A stretch of DNA of 64,000 bases. Origin: Pomphorhynchus laevis (taxonomy: Eukaryota > Acanthocephala > Palaeacanthocephala > Echinorhynchida > Pomphorhynchidae). Under the pieces are notes generated by a model, which was not told the origin of the DNA, ran no database searches, and was given only the letters and a program-made list of their open reading frames with translations. Positions 30,840 to 43,608 of this stretch are shown piece after piece (within the stretch, counting starts at the first letter, position 1; every line of letters begins with the position of its first letter). Both the position numbers and the translations under genes were made by a program. The DNA is taken from positions 62,001-126,000 of the forward strand of contig WNNJ02001502.1 of the NCBI GenBank assembly GCA_012934845.2, given 5' to 3'.

Positions 30840-33800
30840 TTGATTCTTATAAATACTTACAATCCACCAAGATCATACAATTAATAGAACTTATAATAAT
30901 CACAAATACATATAACTGGTTACAATTTTAACTACTTACACCCTTGCCGAGAGGAAAACCAACTTCGATCCCGAAATGCTGCAACTGCAACTCGACTGCA
31001 GCCAAATGTAAAGGATGCATATGCGCAAGAAATGGAACACTATGTCTTAACTGCTCCGCTTAAAATTGTACACAGAAATCCCGTCTCATTCTAACACTTT
31101 GGAGCATAATAATGGAGACCAACGGTCTGACATCAATCCTAGTTCAGAGAGGAATGACGAAGTGCAAACGTTAAAATCCCAAATTCGCATTCCAGACTCA
31201 AATCTTAATGGATCATAAATTGGGTATCTACATTCATCATATGTCGAGGATATATATTTGAGCGTCATTCAGTGGAAATCCAATCTTATGCTTTTACCAA
31301 GATGAACAGCAAGTCACTAATTCGTGACAGTCCTAGCGTTGTTCTACCTAGAGGTCACTAATGACAACTTAGGTGAAGCTAATGCACTCAAAATGGCAAT
31401 AAAAATATCGATCATCCGCAAAACTTTCAGGCGTAGGTTAAACATCTGGCAGCGAAACAGACTAGGTGACTTATTTGACGAAGCCCTATTCTTGCAGCTT
31501 GAGCTAATGCAACACGAGACAAGGCAAGAAAACAGATTGGAAGAAAGGCTATATCAGCTTAATGTCCAGAGGTAAAATATCAGCAGCAGATGATGTCCTT
31601 GAGAACACGAACTTGTAAGGTGTGTTGAACCCAGGTACTTTGGTGAACAGTATCACTGTTCATGAACTCCTTAACAATATGCATCCCGCATCAGTGTTAC
31701 CACGGGATAGCGCTCTGATGACGGCGCCTTTCTCTGGATCGGCTCAACATCATCCTGTGCTATTCAATGCGATTAATGAGGATTCTATAGTTCGCGCTTG
31801 TAAAATGACAAGAGGTAGTGCAGGACCATCCGGACTTGATTCTTTGAACTGGAAGCATTTGCTTACCAGTTTCTGACCGCAATCTCGAAATCCTGCTGCA
31901 TCTTTGGAGATTTAGCAATCCGTATAGCAACCGAAACCTTGACCCCTGGAGTGATGGATGCCTTTACTGCTTGTCGGCTAGTTGCAGTTCAAAAGAAGCA
32001 GGGTGGGATTTGCCCTTTTGGAATATGTGATGCTGCAAGGCGCAGAATATGCAAGGCATTGTTAGAAATTATACACAATGACTTGCAATATGTTGCCGGA
32101 AATGTTCAACTTGCCGCGTCCCAACCCGGAGGAATTGTGTTTGCAGTTCATTCTTTGCGGAGAATATTCCAGTCAAATGACGGAAGCTGTTTGATGGCAG
32201 TTGATGCGTCGAATGCGTTTAATTCTGTAAGCCTATCCGCAGCGCTTCACAATATTCGGTATGTATGTCCATCGCTTGAATGGGTCTTAAATAATGTTTA
32301 CGCAACGAACGCGCAACTCATTCTTGGCGGGAAAAGTCTTTATTCACAAGAGGGATTCACACGGGGAGATCCGTTGGCAATGGTTGCGTTTGTTATGGCT
32401 TCAATCCCTCTGATTAATTTAATTCATTGTAATGTTCCAGCCGTCACTCAAAGATGGTTTGCTGACGATGCGAACTTTGTGGGTACGCCTGGCGATCTGA
32501 AACGAGTGTGGGATATTCTTACGCAAGTTGGTCCGCATTTTGGATACTATGTAAATAGTTCAAAAACAGATTTTGATTCATTCAGATGATGACATGTCCG
32601 ATGTAGAGATTGGGCATGCCTCAAGGAATTCCGCAGGTATCAAGATATTAGGCATCCCAATTGGAACTGATGCTTTTATTGCTACATATGTTGAGTCAGC
32701 GTCAAGCTAATGGACGACTCTTATTAACCGCCTGACGGATGTCGTTAAAACAGATCCTCAAGCTGCATATGATGGTCTAGTCAACTCTACTCAATGGAAA
32801 TGGACGAATTTTATGCAAGCAAACGAATGTACAACGACCGGGTTACCAAGATTGAGGGGAATGATATTCGATCGATTTCTTCCTTTATTGACTGGGCATG
32901 ATTTAAATGACGAATGGTTCACCTTATTAACTTCCCCATTAAATCTTGGCGGTATTGGGATTGTTGATCCTTTGCATGCACCTTCGATTGAGTTCAAGAG
33001 TACACAAACCCTATGTGACTCGTATGGTTTGGGTCTCTATGCCATAACTCTTCGTCAACATCAGTCGTCGATTTTGAGGGAAATTTCGTCTCGCCGAATA
33101 AAAGCGTCCAAACGCCGACTTGAATAATAAGTCATTTTTCGGATGGGACAACTGTTACGGATCACGCTCATACATGTGGTGAGCCTTCATGGATGAGTGC
33201 GCTTCCTCTTCGAAGAGAGAATTATCGCTTAACACCAAATGAGTTCAGGGATGCGATATGTGCACGATATGGTTGGACACCAAAGGATTTGAATAATAAA
33301 ACTTGTATTTGCGGATCGCCGATTGATATAAGTCATTCTCTGTCTTGTAAGCGCGGTGGTCTCCAGATAATTCGCCACGACTCGGTCAGACATCATCACC
33401 AGCGCACTATCGGAAATCTGTTTCGGTGTCGCTATAGAACATTTTCTATCAACGGGGAATGATTTTACGAACTTCGAACACGTTACCACGACACGTGATC
33501 CTAGTGTTTGATTAGACGTTGTGTGCTGGGCTCCATGGTAACTGATTCGAGCGGGAGTTGCTCGACGTCAACGTGTTCTCTATTTACGCTCAATAGGAGA
33601 GATGATATCGTTGGTTGAAGGTGCTAGATTTGAACCGTTGGTGTTCTCGACATCGGAGGCATTATCGACGCGCAGTTTACCCTGAAAGCAATCGCGTCAA
33701 GTATTACAAGGAAAAGTCAAATAAGCTATCCTGACACGTTAGTGCGCTTAAAACGTCGCATTGGATTCGCTATCGCCCGTTCTTCGTCTACATGCCCACA

Positions 33801-34017
33801 AGCTCCTCGATCCACACGAAATTGCCCGGTGACATTGCACACAAGAGACAATCCTTCCCGTTAGTCTTACGCAACCCAACTGCTCTGATCTAACTTAATT
33901 GTCGAGAGAGCGAGATACAAAAATAATAATTCCATTAAAGCGAAAACCTTTTTTATGTATTTTATTTTACACCCATTTGCGGGTAACCATTACGGTGTAA
34001 TTATTATAAAATAAAAA
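30840..34017 (+). mobile_element. RLE-C copy 3 (30.8-34.0 kb), full length but broken
   Basis: This is the most complete RLE-C copy. The leader has AAATACTTACAATCC (30854). The CXC-like finger at 30977-31075 reads CCNCNSTAAKCKGCICARNG, then TLCLNC. The pre-RT helical region is 31324-31575. RT begins with GSAGPSGLDSLNWKHL (31815) and GICDAARRRICKALLEII, followed by LMAVDASNAFNSVSLS (motif A), QEGFTRGDPLAMVAFV (motif B) and QRWFADDANFVGT (FADD) up to 32580. The thumb has SPLNLGGIGIVDPLHAPSIE. The knuckle is TCICGSPIDISHSLSCKRGG, then IRHDSVR (33300-33390), followed by a degenerate nuclease region to 33880. The 3' UTR motif CCCATTTGCGGGTAACC is at 33972-33988, with an A-rich end. At least six frame breaks are visible. 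Confidence 0.7.
31622..32589 (+). pseudogene. RLE-C reverse transcriptase domain (copy 3)
   Basis: Two frames (31622-31876 and 31939-32589) cover the RT. The family-specific block GGICPFGICDAARRRICKAL replaces the usual YRPI(S/A)L block of LINEs. Motif A is AVDASNAFNSV, motif B TRGDPLAM and motif C WFADDA, so all three catalytic Asp are kept, with FADD instead of YADD. A similar block is GLRPIGIGEVSRRIVMKSIL at 37.84 kb, which suggests a consensus RPIGIGE-x-x-RRI. I cannot place this RT in a named clade from memory; a restriction-like-endonuclease clade is the best guess. Confidence 0.7.
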
Positions 34018-34079
34018 AGTTTGAAAAATATAAAACAATTTTCTTGGTGAATTCAAAGAAATTATACAATATAAATAAC

Positions 34080-37026
34080 ATAAAATTATAAATACATTCC
34101 ACTACGATAAATAAAAAACTGCGATGAAACTACGATAAAACTACGATTTGTCGACTACGATAAACGACTACAATCGTCCAGCTTTCTGATCGTCATACAT
34201 GGTTCGCGGTCACACATCAAACCAACATTTGTGCTGCATGTGTAATGGGCCAGCAGCGGTATGTAAAGGTTGCCGGTGCGCAAAACAACAAAAAGCATGC
34301 TACAATTGTCGTGCATGTAGATGCGCAAATAGACTTTCGATGGTCGAACTAGTATCACCTTCCAGTAGTCGACATAACGACCAACCTGTTGACATGCACA
34401 GCTATCTTCTTAACACTAACTCAGTGCACGCAGATTGCACTTCTTAACACTAACTCAGTGCTCGCAGATTGCACTGCGGACCTTCATCTAAATCATACTC
34501 TAAAAATTATGCAATAAACCCGAAACTATCGCAGATATATACAAAGCAGTTATCCACTGGAGGCCCAACCTGATGAGCCTCCCACGATGTTCCGCAAGCC
34601 ACACAATCGTCGAAATACTCTCCAAATTATACGCAGATTCGACAGAACAGTTTTCCGATACAAGCTCACTGCTGCAAACTGCAAAGATATTCAGCCATTG
34701 TGTGTTGCAATGAATACCATCAAAAAAGATAGATCTTATACGCAAAACCTTAGTACGCAGATTAGTCAGTTAGAATAATAACGAGTACGTGATTTTTTAT
34801 ACAAAACGCTCTTACTCCAAAAAATATTCAAAATCATCCACTAAAGCAATCTACTAACTGGATTAAACGTTATCAAAGCCTTTTAACTAAAGGCCGCATT
34901 AAAGCAAGTACTGCAATACTGGAAGATAATTTTGAAACCCATATACTGCAACCACATTACCTCATCAACGATGTGTCAGTCCTCTCGAGACTCAAAGATC
35001 TACATCTGAAAGCACAACCCCCAAATCCAGAAGCTCTTCTATCAACTCATTTTCCAGGTCATCATCACAATAGTATGTTCTATGCTCTAGACGAAACTCA
35101 TATAATCAAATCTAGCAAGAAAATCAGAGGAAGCGCAGGACCGCGGCTCTCGATTCTAATTCGTGGTTGCACATGCTCACGGACTTTGGTCCTAAGTCTA
35201 TATGTTTAGCCAGGGCAATCGCTAAATTCGCTATCTTCATCGCTGCAGAACACTCTACCCCCGGTCAATTAGACGCTTTTACAGCTTACCGCCTAGTTGC
35301 CCTAGAGAAAATATCAGGAGGAATTAGATATATCGGAATATGCAACACTGTCAGGCGCATCATTTGTCGCTTCATTCTCGACTTCGTGCGCAATGATATT
35401 TAAGACGTCACCGGATTCGTTCAACTTGAAGCTTCCCAACGAGGAGGTATCGAGGTAGCCGTCAGTACTCTTAGAAACGAGTTTTAACGAAGTGACCATA
35501 TGTGCCTTATAACATTCGATGACCCAAATGCCTTCAACCAGACTAATAGAGCCGTTGCACTACATAATGTGTAATTCACCTGTCCTTCACTTTCGTGTGC
35601 ACTACGCAACGTTCATGTGAAGCCTGCTCAGCTTACAGTCGAGGATATCACAATACTTTCATCGAAAAGCTTTACACATGGAGACCCTTTTGCGATGGCT
35701 GAATTCGCATTGACCTCCCTTCCACTGATCGAACACATTCATTCGAACATCTTAACTTCGGAGGTTCTCCCGCAGTTTGCATCTTGGAAAATCGACAGTG
35801 CTTAGACGTCCGTACTATGCTCACCACTAAAAGTAGGCGGAATTGGCATTGCTGACTCCACCTTTAGTGTTCCGATAGAACTGAAATCCTCCAACATGCT
35901 CCAATCATCTTATAAATGTGAACTGACAGGCGACTGCCTACGCGAATTACAAAATAAAAAGCTCAACGAAATTAAGCAATTCAGGACACTCTTGTCTAGG
36001 GAACGCATATTAAACTCGCCTCCTTTAGCAAATGCCTCAATGAAACACATTATCGATCATGCATCTTTCAATTGAGCATTCTCGTAGCTAAGTGCGCTAC
36101 CTTTAGAACACGAAAAATTCCCTTCAGTCAATAAATTCAAAGATGACTTGAACGCCCGTTACGGACAAACTGACCCCACTCTAAAGCAAAGAACCTGCGT
36201 ATGCGGTTCTCAAGTTGATATTTCTCACTCTCTGTCATGCAAACACGGAGGAATGCCTTCTATGAGCCACAACGCTATCCGCGATTTATTTGCACAATCC
36301 TTAAGCCGAATATCGCACGGCGTTAGCAGTGAACCACAACTTATCAGTGTCCCAAAAGAGCATATCTTCAAACGCTCCACAACTACTCGCGATCAGAACG
36401 CCCGTCTCGACATTGTATGTTCTGATCTCCACGGCTCGCGATTTGAGCGAACGTTTTTCGACGTTGGTGTTATTTCCATGCATGCTCAATCCAACGCTAA
36501 ACGGAGGCCAGAATCTTCATTCGAATATAACGAAAATCGCAAGAAAGCGAAGTACTGTGAAAGAGTCTCGACAATTGAGCATGATTCGTTCACGCCACTG
36601 GTTTTTTCAACATCAATTGGATTCGGTAACGAAGCAGGAGCACTCATTCGGACAATAGCATCAAAGTGCGAATGGAAAGGTCGTCGGAATCTGAGTGCCA
36701 GGATTCGGTGAGGCAGAAGCTTGCATATAAGTCAACAAAAACGTATTCCTACCTGGATCTTAAGGTGAAAAGATATATCAGCTTTGAAATGCGAGGTCGG
36801 CATTAGCTTGTCTCCGGTCACCCCGCTCCACACGTGGACATTCTATCTACATCGATCCCTCAAGCGCGAGTGAAACGACTGAAATGCAGTCTAAGATCTT
36901 GATCTGATTTGTTTTCACAGCAGTATTTGGTGGCTACTTTCTTTTTCTGTCAATTTATGGCATTTGATTGTTTAATACTGACTCAATTATGTTTATTTTC
37001 TTATGAATAAATAATTCTTCATTAAA
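34080..37026 (+). mobile_element. RLE-C copy 4 (34.1-37.0 kb), broken
   Basis: The leader contains repeated ACTACGATAAA (34101-34176). The ATG at 34199 opens MVRGHTSNQHLCCMCNGPAA, then VCKGCRCAKQQKACYNCRAC, the CXC-like finger. RT appears in pieces: GQLDAFTAYRLVALEK, GGIRYIGICNTVRRIICRFI, a degraded motif A (FDDPNAFNQTNRA), FTHGDPFAMAEFAL. The FADD segment is deleted near 35790. The C-terminus is the best preserved in the window (36148-36711): DLNARYGQTDPTLKQRTCVC, GSQVDISHSLSCKHGG, then RLDIVCSDLHGSRFERTFFD and YNENRKKAKYCERVSTIE, FTPLVFSTSIGFG. The 3' end is A-rich at 37026; the ACCC...GGGT motif was not found here. Confidence 0.7.
36148..36711 (+). pseudogene. RLE-C knuckle and PD-(D/E)XK-like nuclease (copy 4)
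   Basis: A 187-codon open frame gives the clearest view of the domain. Residues about 12-36 hold the knuckle C-x-C-G-x6-H-x3-C, followed by GG-x8-H-N-x2-RD. Residues about 85-140 hold RLDIV, FFDVGVI and E-N-R-K-K-A-K-Y, the D ... D ... E-x-x-K arrangement expected of a restriction-like fold. It closes with HDSFTPLVFSTSIGFGNEAG. By analogy with R2-type elements it would nick the target for target-primed reverse transcription; the active-site assignment is inferred. Confidence 0.6.
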
Positions 37027-37039
37027 AAAATTTCAAAAG

Positions 37040-39175
37040 TTAGAATAATAATGCTTAATAAAATCGAAATATTTAAACGCCCTTGAGCATGGTCATAGGA
37101 AAACCGTCTAACTAGAGAATATGATGTGGATGCAATGGTCCGTCAGCAAAGTACAAAGGTTACAGATGCGCGAAGGCTGGAGTTCCTTGCGCGAATTGCC
37201 GAGCACCAGACTGTAACAATCGCGTAATTATTAGACCTCAGATTGTACTTCGACTTCTCCTATGGAACCAGTAAGTAGAGTGGAAGACTTGAATCCTCTG
37301 GTATCGAACAAAGTCAGAATATACTTGTCACAAACAGTATATTTCCTACTGATAATTCAAGCACTTTAGAGCACGACGATGACAATATTAACAAACGATA
37401 TTCAAATGAAGCCAGCATAATGTACATATACAAAAAATGTATCAACTCGACTCCAAATATTTTTAAACTACCTCAAGGCAAGTGCGTTATTGGAATTTGT
37501 GAAAATACTTACTGATATGTATACCGAAGCAGCTACATCTATGAGTGTTTATGACTTTTCTCTTAAAACTTCAGCGGTCTTTGCTCAACTCATTTTGCAA
37601 AAGATTCAATGTAGAAAGGCTAAAACCATTAGGGAAACGATTATGAGACGATTAAACTTATGGAAACAGGGAGATTTCAATGAGCTTTACAAAGAATGGT
37701 ATATTCTTCAAACGAGAGTCTAATCAAAAAAGAATCGAATATCAACCTCTAAAAATGTTGAGAATGACTGGTATGACACCCGATAACACATATGCCTTTA
37801 TGGTCAACAGGCTTATTCCATTCGATAAACAACCAGGTCTCAGACCAATTGGAATCGGAGAGGTTAGTAGGCGTATCGTCATGAAGTCAATACTAATGAC
37901 AATTTCTGGGGACCGTAAATATGCCGCAGGTAACATTAAGCTCTGCTCAGGTCAATGCAGTGGAACAGAAGCAGCGATCCATTCGTTACGAGAGATATTC
38001 GAGAACAATGGTTACCAAATGATCTTACAAATTGACGCTCAGAATGCTTTAAATTTGTTGAACAGGGAACTCGCTATGGAGAACATCAAGACGACCTGTC
38101 CATCACCTTTTTCAGCACTTGCTAATTGCTATCCGAGGTTTCTGACTTTACGCGTTGACGACAAAACAATTATATCCCAAGAAGGTTTTACTCAAGGATG
38201 TCCTCTCGGGATGACTGCCTTTACAGCAGCTTCATTAACTATAATCAAAGATGTGCAGTTATGTTCTGTTAAGGTCACACAGGTGGTACGCAGTTTCGCA
38301 TCTTGCGTTTGTCCTATGAATGACGTCCTCAAGATTTTCTTGTGTCTACAGGAGATTGGTCCGCAATATGGCTACCACATGAATACGTCTAAATGTTAGT
38401 TGTGGTTCATTCAAAAAATATTACTAGTTCGAAAATGCTGTTCGCGTTGATGGGTATTCACGTTATATATAAAGGAATTACTACATTGGGATCGTCATGT
38501 GGTACTGAAAAGTTTATAAACAACTACATAACAAAGAAAGTCACAAAATGGAAAAATGATCTCTGATTTATCAAAAATTGCTGATATAGATCTTTAAATT
38601 GCTTATTACGTCTTCAGAAACTCTATGCAGCACAGATGGACATATCTGATGCGAATCTGTAAGCTCGACTCGTTGTTTAAACCGTTATCATCATGTATTC
38701 AAAATAGTCTACTACCAGCTATTCCCGGACAGGAAAATATTAACAACCAAATTGAATCGATTTGCTTATCTACAAAATATAATGGCCTTGGCTTGATTAA
38801 ACCTGACCAAATAGTAAAAGATGAATATGCATTTTTGACTCTTGCATGTGATCCGCTTATCGATGGTAAGACTGGTGAGGCATTGAGCTGCTCTTAACTT
38901 AAAATTCAGAAGCAGATGAAATAAAAAAATTAAAATTACTACCGAAATCAATGTATCATTAGCTTTAAACCTAAGCGAAAATTACAAGCATATTATGGAA
39001 TTCGCTTCCGAAAAAGGATAATGTACATTGCTCAACACAAAATCAACATTTGTGAAACAAACAAGATTATCATCACGAGAATTTCACGATGCTATCGCCG
39101 CGCGATATGATTTACCAATCAGGAGCAGGACGAAGGCTTGCTTTTGAATACCTCGAAGTACAGTCACATGCACTT
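37040..39175 (+). mobile_element. RLE-C copy 5 (37.0-39.2 kb), truncated at the 3' end
   Basis: A degraded CXC-like finger (37119-37225: CGCNGPSAKYKGYRCAKAGV, then PCANCRAPDCNN, with two Cys changed to Tyr) is followed by RT. The RT comprises GLRPIGIGEVSRRIVMKSIL, IDAQNALNLLNRELA (motif A with F to L), FTQGCPLGMTAFTAAS (motif B with D to C), and the FADD site changed to SFASC. The thumb has STKYNGLGLIKPDQIVKDEY (38780). The start of the knuckle region (SREFHDAIAARYDLPIR at about 39080) is the last recognisable part. The nuclease is missing, and LINE-F sequence begins by 39185. Confidence 0.65.
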
Positions 39176-39768
39176 AGGAGTTAAGAAATTTTCTTTTGTG
39201 TATAGTTTAGGTGGTGAGCCAATTGAGCAGGTACAGTGCACTAGAGACTTAAGGTACTTGTGCACGAATCGTTAAAGAGTCGTCCAAACAAAGACAGGAT
39301 TATTCAGTCGACCAGACAATTGAGCTATGTGCTTCGTAGGTGCTTTCTTTACCCATCTGTGTTTTGTCTTAAAGTGATGTACAACTCAATAATTAGGCTC
39401 ATTCTTTTATACTGTACACCAGCAACATTTCCGTGCACGCAAGGCGAGCTGAATGATTTAGAAAATGTTCTTCGCAGGTTGACGAGGTGCTGTCGTCTTC
39501 CGAGTAGTTATTCTTATAGGGATCGCTTGCGAGAGATAGGCATACCGTCGGTTCGGTCTGCGATAGTGTGTAGCGACATCTTATGCTTCAGAGATATGTT
39601 ACTCGGACGTGATGGGTGGCCGGCAAACTGTATCCAGCGGAACAAACGTGATACGAATCGGGGCCACTCTTTGACTGTGAAAACGCTGCACCATGGGAAG
39701 CTGTCTAGAATCAGTCGCATATCGCACCGGGCGGTGAGGATGTGGAACTTACTTCCGGAGGATATGGT

Positions 39769-39854
39769 TGTCGTGATCTTGTATGTAATTGAAACATAAA
39801 CTCTTTGTTTTCTAGATGTTGAATAAAACCTTCTAAGGTCGTTTTCTTGTCACA
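39769..39854 (+). repeat. 5' LTR of the CsRn1-like element
   Basis: This is an 86-base terminal repeat, matching 43523-43608 with about one difference. It is unusually short for a Ty3/Gypsy LTR, and it contains an AATAAA polyadenylation-like signal near its middle. Confidence 0.85.
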
Positions 39855-42800
39855 ATTTATTCAACATTGTTTGGAGATGGATAAGTTACTTAAGCCGTCA
39901 GTGCTCGATCTATCGCCGGATCAAGAGAATACTGCACGCGAGTGGCGTCACTGGTTCAAGCGATTTGACGCTTTCCTTGGATCAATTGAATCTATCACTG
40001 ACGAACAGAAGCTAAATCTTCTTGTCAATCACGTATCATCGTCGGTTTACGATTTGATCGATGGATGTGTTACATATGCTACAGCAATCGAATCTCTCTC
40101 ATCGGCATTTGTCAAAGATCGTAGCGACGTTTATTTGCGACATCAACTACGTAGCGCAGTACAAGAGTCTGATCAATCAATCGACCAGTTTATCAGAGTT
40201 TTGGAATCCCTCGGAAAACAGGTATAGTTTAAAGCGGTCAATTCAGACGAAAACCGGAACATGTTTCTACGAGACACATTCGTCGCTGGCATTTCCTCGA
40301 CGGCAATCAGAGAACGTTTGTTGGAGAGTACAGTGTTGGAAAAGTATGATGCGTACAAGTTGGCTCGGGCAATCGAAACCGCCCACAAACAAGCAACGAC
40401 TTTCTCTAGATCAAATAGACAACCAATGTTGGAATCAGCAGAAGAACATCCGTCAGTCAGTAATGTTGACAGCGTGTGTCCAACCGACGGATGTTCTGTG
40501 GATGCAACTCAAGTGGATATGTGTTCAACAATCCATCGGAATCGGAACTGCTATTTTTGCGGCAAGCCATACCACATTCGTACATCGAGTCCTGCACGTA
40601 ACGCTCGTTGTCGAAACTGTGACAAACAAGGTCATTTTGCCAAGGTTTGTCGATCGAAACATGTTTCATCTACATCCGTTATAGCTGGAACATTTTGCTC
40701 AAGCAACGAAAGATCACATCCACTACAACATATCGTACAAATGGGTGGATTGAGTCTACATGCGTTGATGGACACAGGCAACTCTATTAATATTATGCGC
40801 GATGACGTTGTTGCTAACTGCAAGCTGAAAACACATTAGGCAAACATGCCTGTCCGCATGGTATCGTCTGTTTTTAAGGTAAACTTGCGAAAGTTTGTTT
40901 ACGCTACAATTACACTAGATGGACGGATATACGAGAACGTTAAATTCTTTACTTTGCCTAACCTTGTCGCTCAAATAATATTAGGGATGCCTTTTATGAA
41001 ACGTCATTCTGCAATTATGATGCAATTTGACGGTACTGAGAACCCTTTAATCGTTGTTGCATCTGCTTCTGCCATGAGTATAGATCCCCCATCACTATTC
41101 TCATATTTGTCTTCCAATGTGAAACCTATAGGCGTCACGGCGAAGAACTCCGGAAGATTCAGACTTCATTGAAAGCGAGGTTCAACGTCTTAAAGGATGA
41201 TATTATCGAACATAGTATATATCCTTGGCGCGCTCAAGTTGTGCTTGTGAAAGATAAACGTAAACCAACTCGAATGGTAATTGATTATAGTTTGACCATC
41301 AACCGGTTTACTTGTTTGGACGCTCACCCATTACCAAGGATTGACGACTTAATCGACAATCTCGCTTCCTACAAGTACTACAGTGTTTTGGATCTCGAGA
41401 GCGCGTACCATCAAATTCCAATCAGGGCTGATAAAAAATGTTATACCGCATTTGAAGCAAATGGATGTCTATATCAGTTCTACCGCATACCGTTTGGTCT
41501 TACAAATGGTGTTGCGGTGTTCCAGCGAATAATCTCGAAGATCATTGAGACCGAAAAATCATAAGACACCTTTGCATACCTGGATGATGTTGTAATCGCT
41601 GGAAGTACAATCGAAGCGCATAACCATAACCTTCAACGTTTCGTAGACGCAGCGAAACGTTATAATATTACTCTCAACAGATCCAAATGTCAATTTGGTG
41701 TCTCCACAATAAGAATTCTTGGTTACCAATTGAGTGAACAAGCTATTTGTCCGGATCCTGATAGGGTCAAAGCAGTAATTGATCTGGCGATACCCAAGGA
41801 TATTTCTAGTTTAAAAAGTGTATTGGGGTTATTCTCGCATTATTCAAAATGGATAAATCATTATTTTGAGATCGTGCATCCCCTTACACAAACAACATCA
41901 TTCCCTCTATCCAAGGAAGCTGTAAATGCGTTTTCGATAATCAAGAAAAGGTAAAGCAATGCGACGTTAACAAAGATTGACTTTTTACTTACCTTTGTTG
42001 TATAGACAGATGCATCAGACTTTGCTATAGGTGCCACTCTGTCGCAAAAATCTAAACCGATCGCCTTCTTTTCCAGGACCCTCGATAAAAGCGCAAAGAA
42101 GTATTCTTCTGTCGAAAAGGAAGCGCTAGCGATAGTCGAAGCTATCATGTTCTGGCGTCATTATCTGGCAGGTCGTCATTTTACAGTCATTACCGATCAA
42201 CGTTCAATTTCGTTCGTTTTCTCGCAGTTGTCTCGCGGCAAAGTTAAAAACGATAAATTAACTAGATGGAGACTCGAACTATCTGAATATCAATTCGATA
42301 TTTCTTATCGGCGGGGTGTGAATAATGAAGCAGCCGATGCTCTCTCAAGACATGTCATTAGCGCTGTCACTTCTCCAAATCATCTCAATGAGCTTACCGA
42401 TCTTCATTCGAAAATGTGTCATCCAGGTATCTCTCGACTTTGGCACTTTATTCGAAGTCGAAATTTACCTTTTTCGATCAACGATGTGAGATTTGGTTTC
42501 GAATAGGTGTCAAAGCTGCGCAAGATTAAAACCAAAGTTCTTCAATCCTCCAGCAAGAAAGTTGATCAAGTCAACTCAACCATTTAAGAGGCTATCTTTA
42601 GATTTTAAAAGGGCCCTTGCCTAGTACAAATAAAAATCGCTTCCTGCTTACAGTTGTTGATGAATACAGTCGATTTCCATTAGGATTCACATGTTGTGAT
42701 ACATCTACGATTGTCGTAATGAAATGTTTGGATCAACTAATCTCACTTTTTGGCACCCCAAATAGCATGCATACCGATCGAGGATCTTCATTTACATCGT

Positions 42801-43522
42801 TTGCTTTCCGACAATATCTGCTTCAGCATAAAATTTCGTTAACACATTCAACTCCATATCATCCGACTTCTAATGGTCAGGTCGAGAGATTCAACGGCAT
42901 CATATGGAAAGCGATAGCTCTGCGATTGGACGGAATGAAACTACCAATATCAAATTGACAATTGGTTTTACCAGAAGCTCTTCACTATTTACGATCCTTA
43001 CTCTGCACTGCTTCGAATGAAACGCCACACAATATAATGTTCACATACCAACGTCGTTCATCAAAAGACACTTCGCCCTCAGATTGGTTGGTGAATTTAA
43101 GTGACGTGTATGTCAAACGTTGTAATCGTATCCATAAATTTAGCCCCCTAGTCAACCGGCTAAATTAATTCATTCCAACCAAAATTATGCTCTTGTACGG
43201 TACGCAAATGGTTATGAAAGTTGGGTGTCTACGCAACATTTAGCGAGAGCCCCGCCTCTCGATGATAATTTAGCGAACGAAAGCGAAATTATGGGACAGC
43301 AGAAGGAAGTTGGGGGCGACTACGTATCCAGCAAGTCAGGAGAAATTGATCCGCTAATCCAGGAAAACGAAGTTTGCAAAGCGGAGATAGCTGCTGATCA
43401 AACTAATGAACGACATGACGTAGGAGAATCTCCAAATGAAATCGAATCATTCACAGTGCGTCGTTCATGGAGGAATAGACGGACCCCGAAGTACTTGGAC
43501 AATTATTCTCTGGAGGGATGAA

Positions 43523-43608
43523 TGTCGTGATCTTGTTTGTAATTGAAACATAAACTCTTTGTTTTCTAGATGTTGAATAAAACCTTCTAAGGTCGTTTTC
43601 TTGTCACA
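43523..43608 (+). repeat. 3' LTR of the CsRn1-like element
   Basis: This is the partner of the 39769-39854 repeat. LINE-F coding sequence resumes directly after it. Confidence 0.85.

Larger units (their letters stand above)
39769..43608 (+). mobile_element. CsRn1-like Ty3/Gypsy LTR retrotransposon fossil
   Basis: This is a 3.8-kb element with very short, nearly identical terminal repeats that begin TG and end CA. In order it holds a gag-like region (about 39.88-40.68 kb) with a CsRn1-type CHCC knuckle, an aspartic protease core (D-T-G) near 40.78 kb and reverse transcriptase (about 41.2-41.75 kb). RNase H (about 41.99-42.36 kb) and integrase with its zinc-binding and core parts (about 42.39-43.17 kb) follow. 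It is a broken copy with several (roughly six to ten) inactivating changes. The LTR similarity suggests insertion not long ago. It sits inside LINE-F. No clear target-site duplication could be settled. Confidence 0.8.

Noticed and set aside
39769-43608. Whether the LTR element could be an envelope-bearing retrovirus
   Set aside because: After the integrase region there is only a short frame without signal peptide or membrane segment, then the 3' LTR. It is an ordinary LTR retrotransposon fossil.
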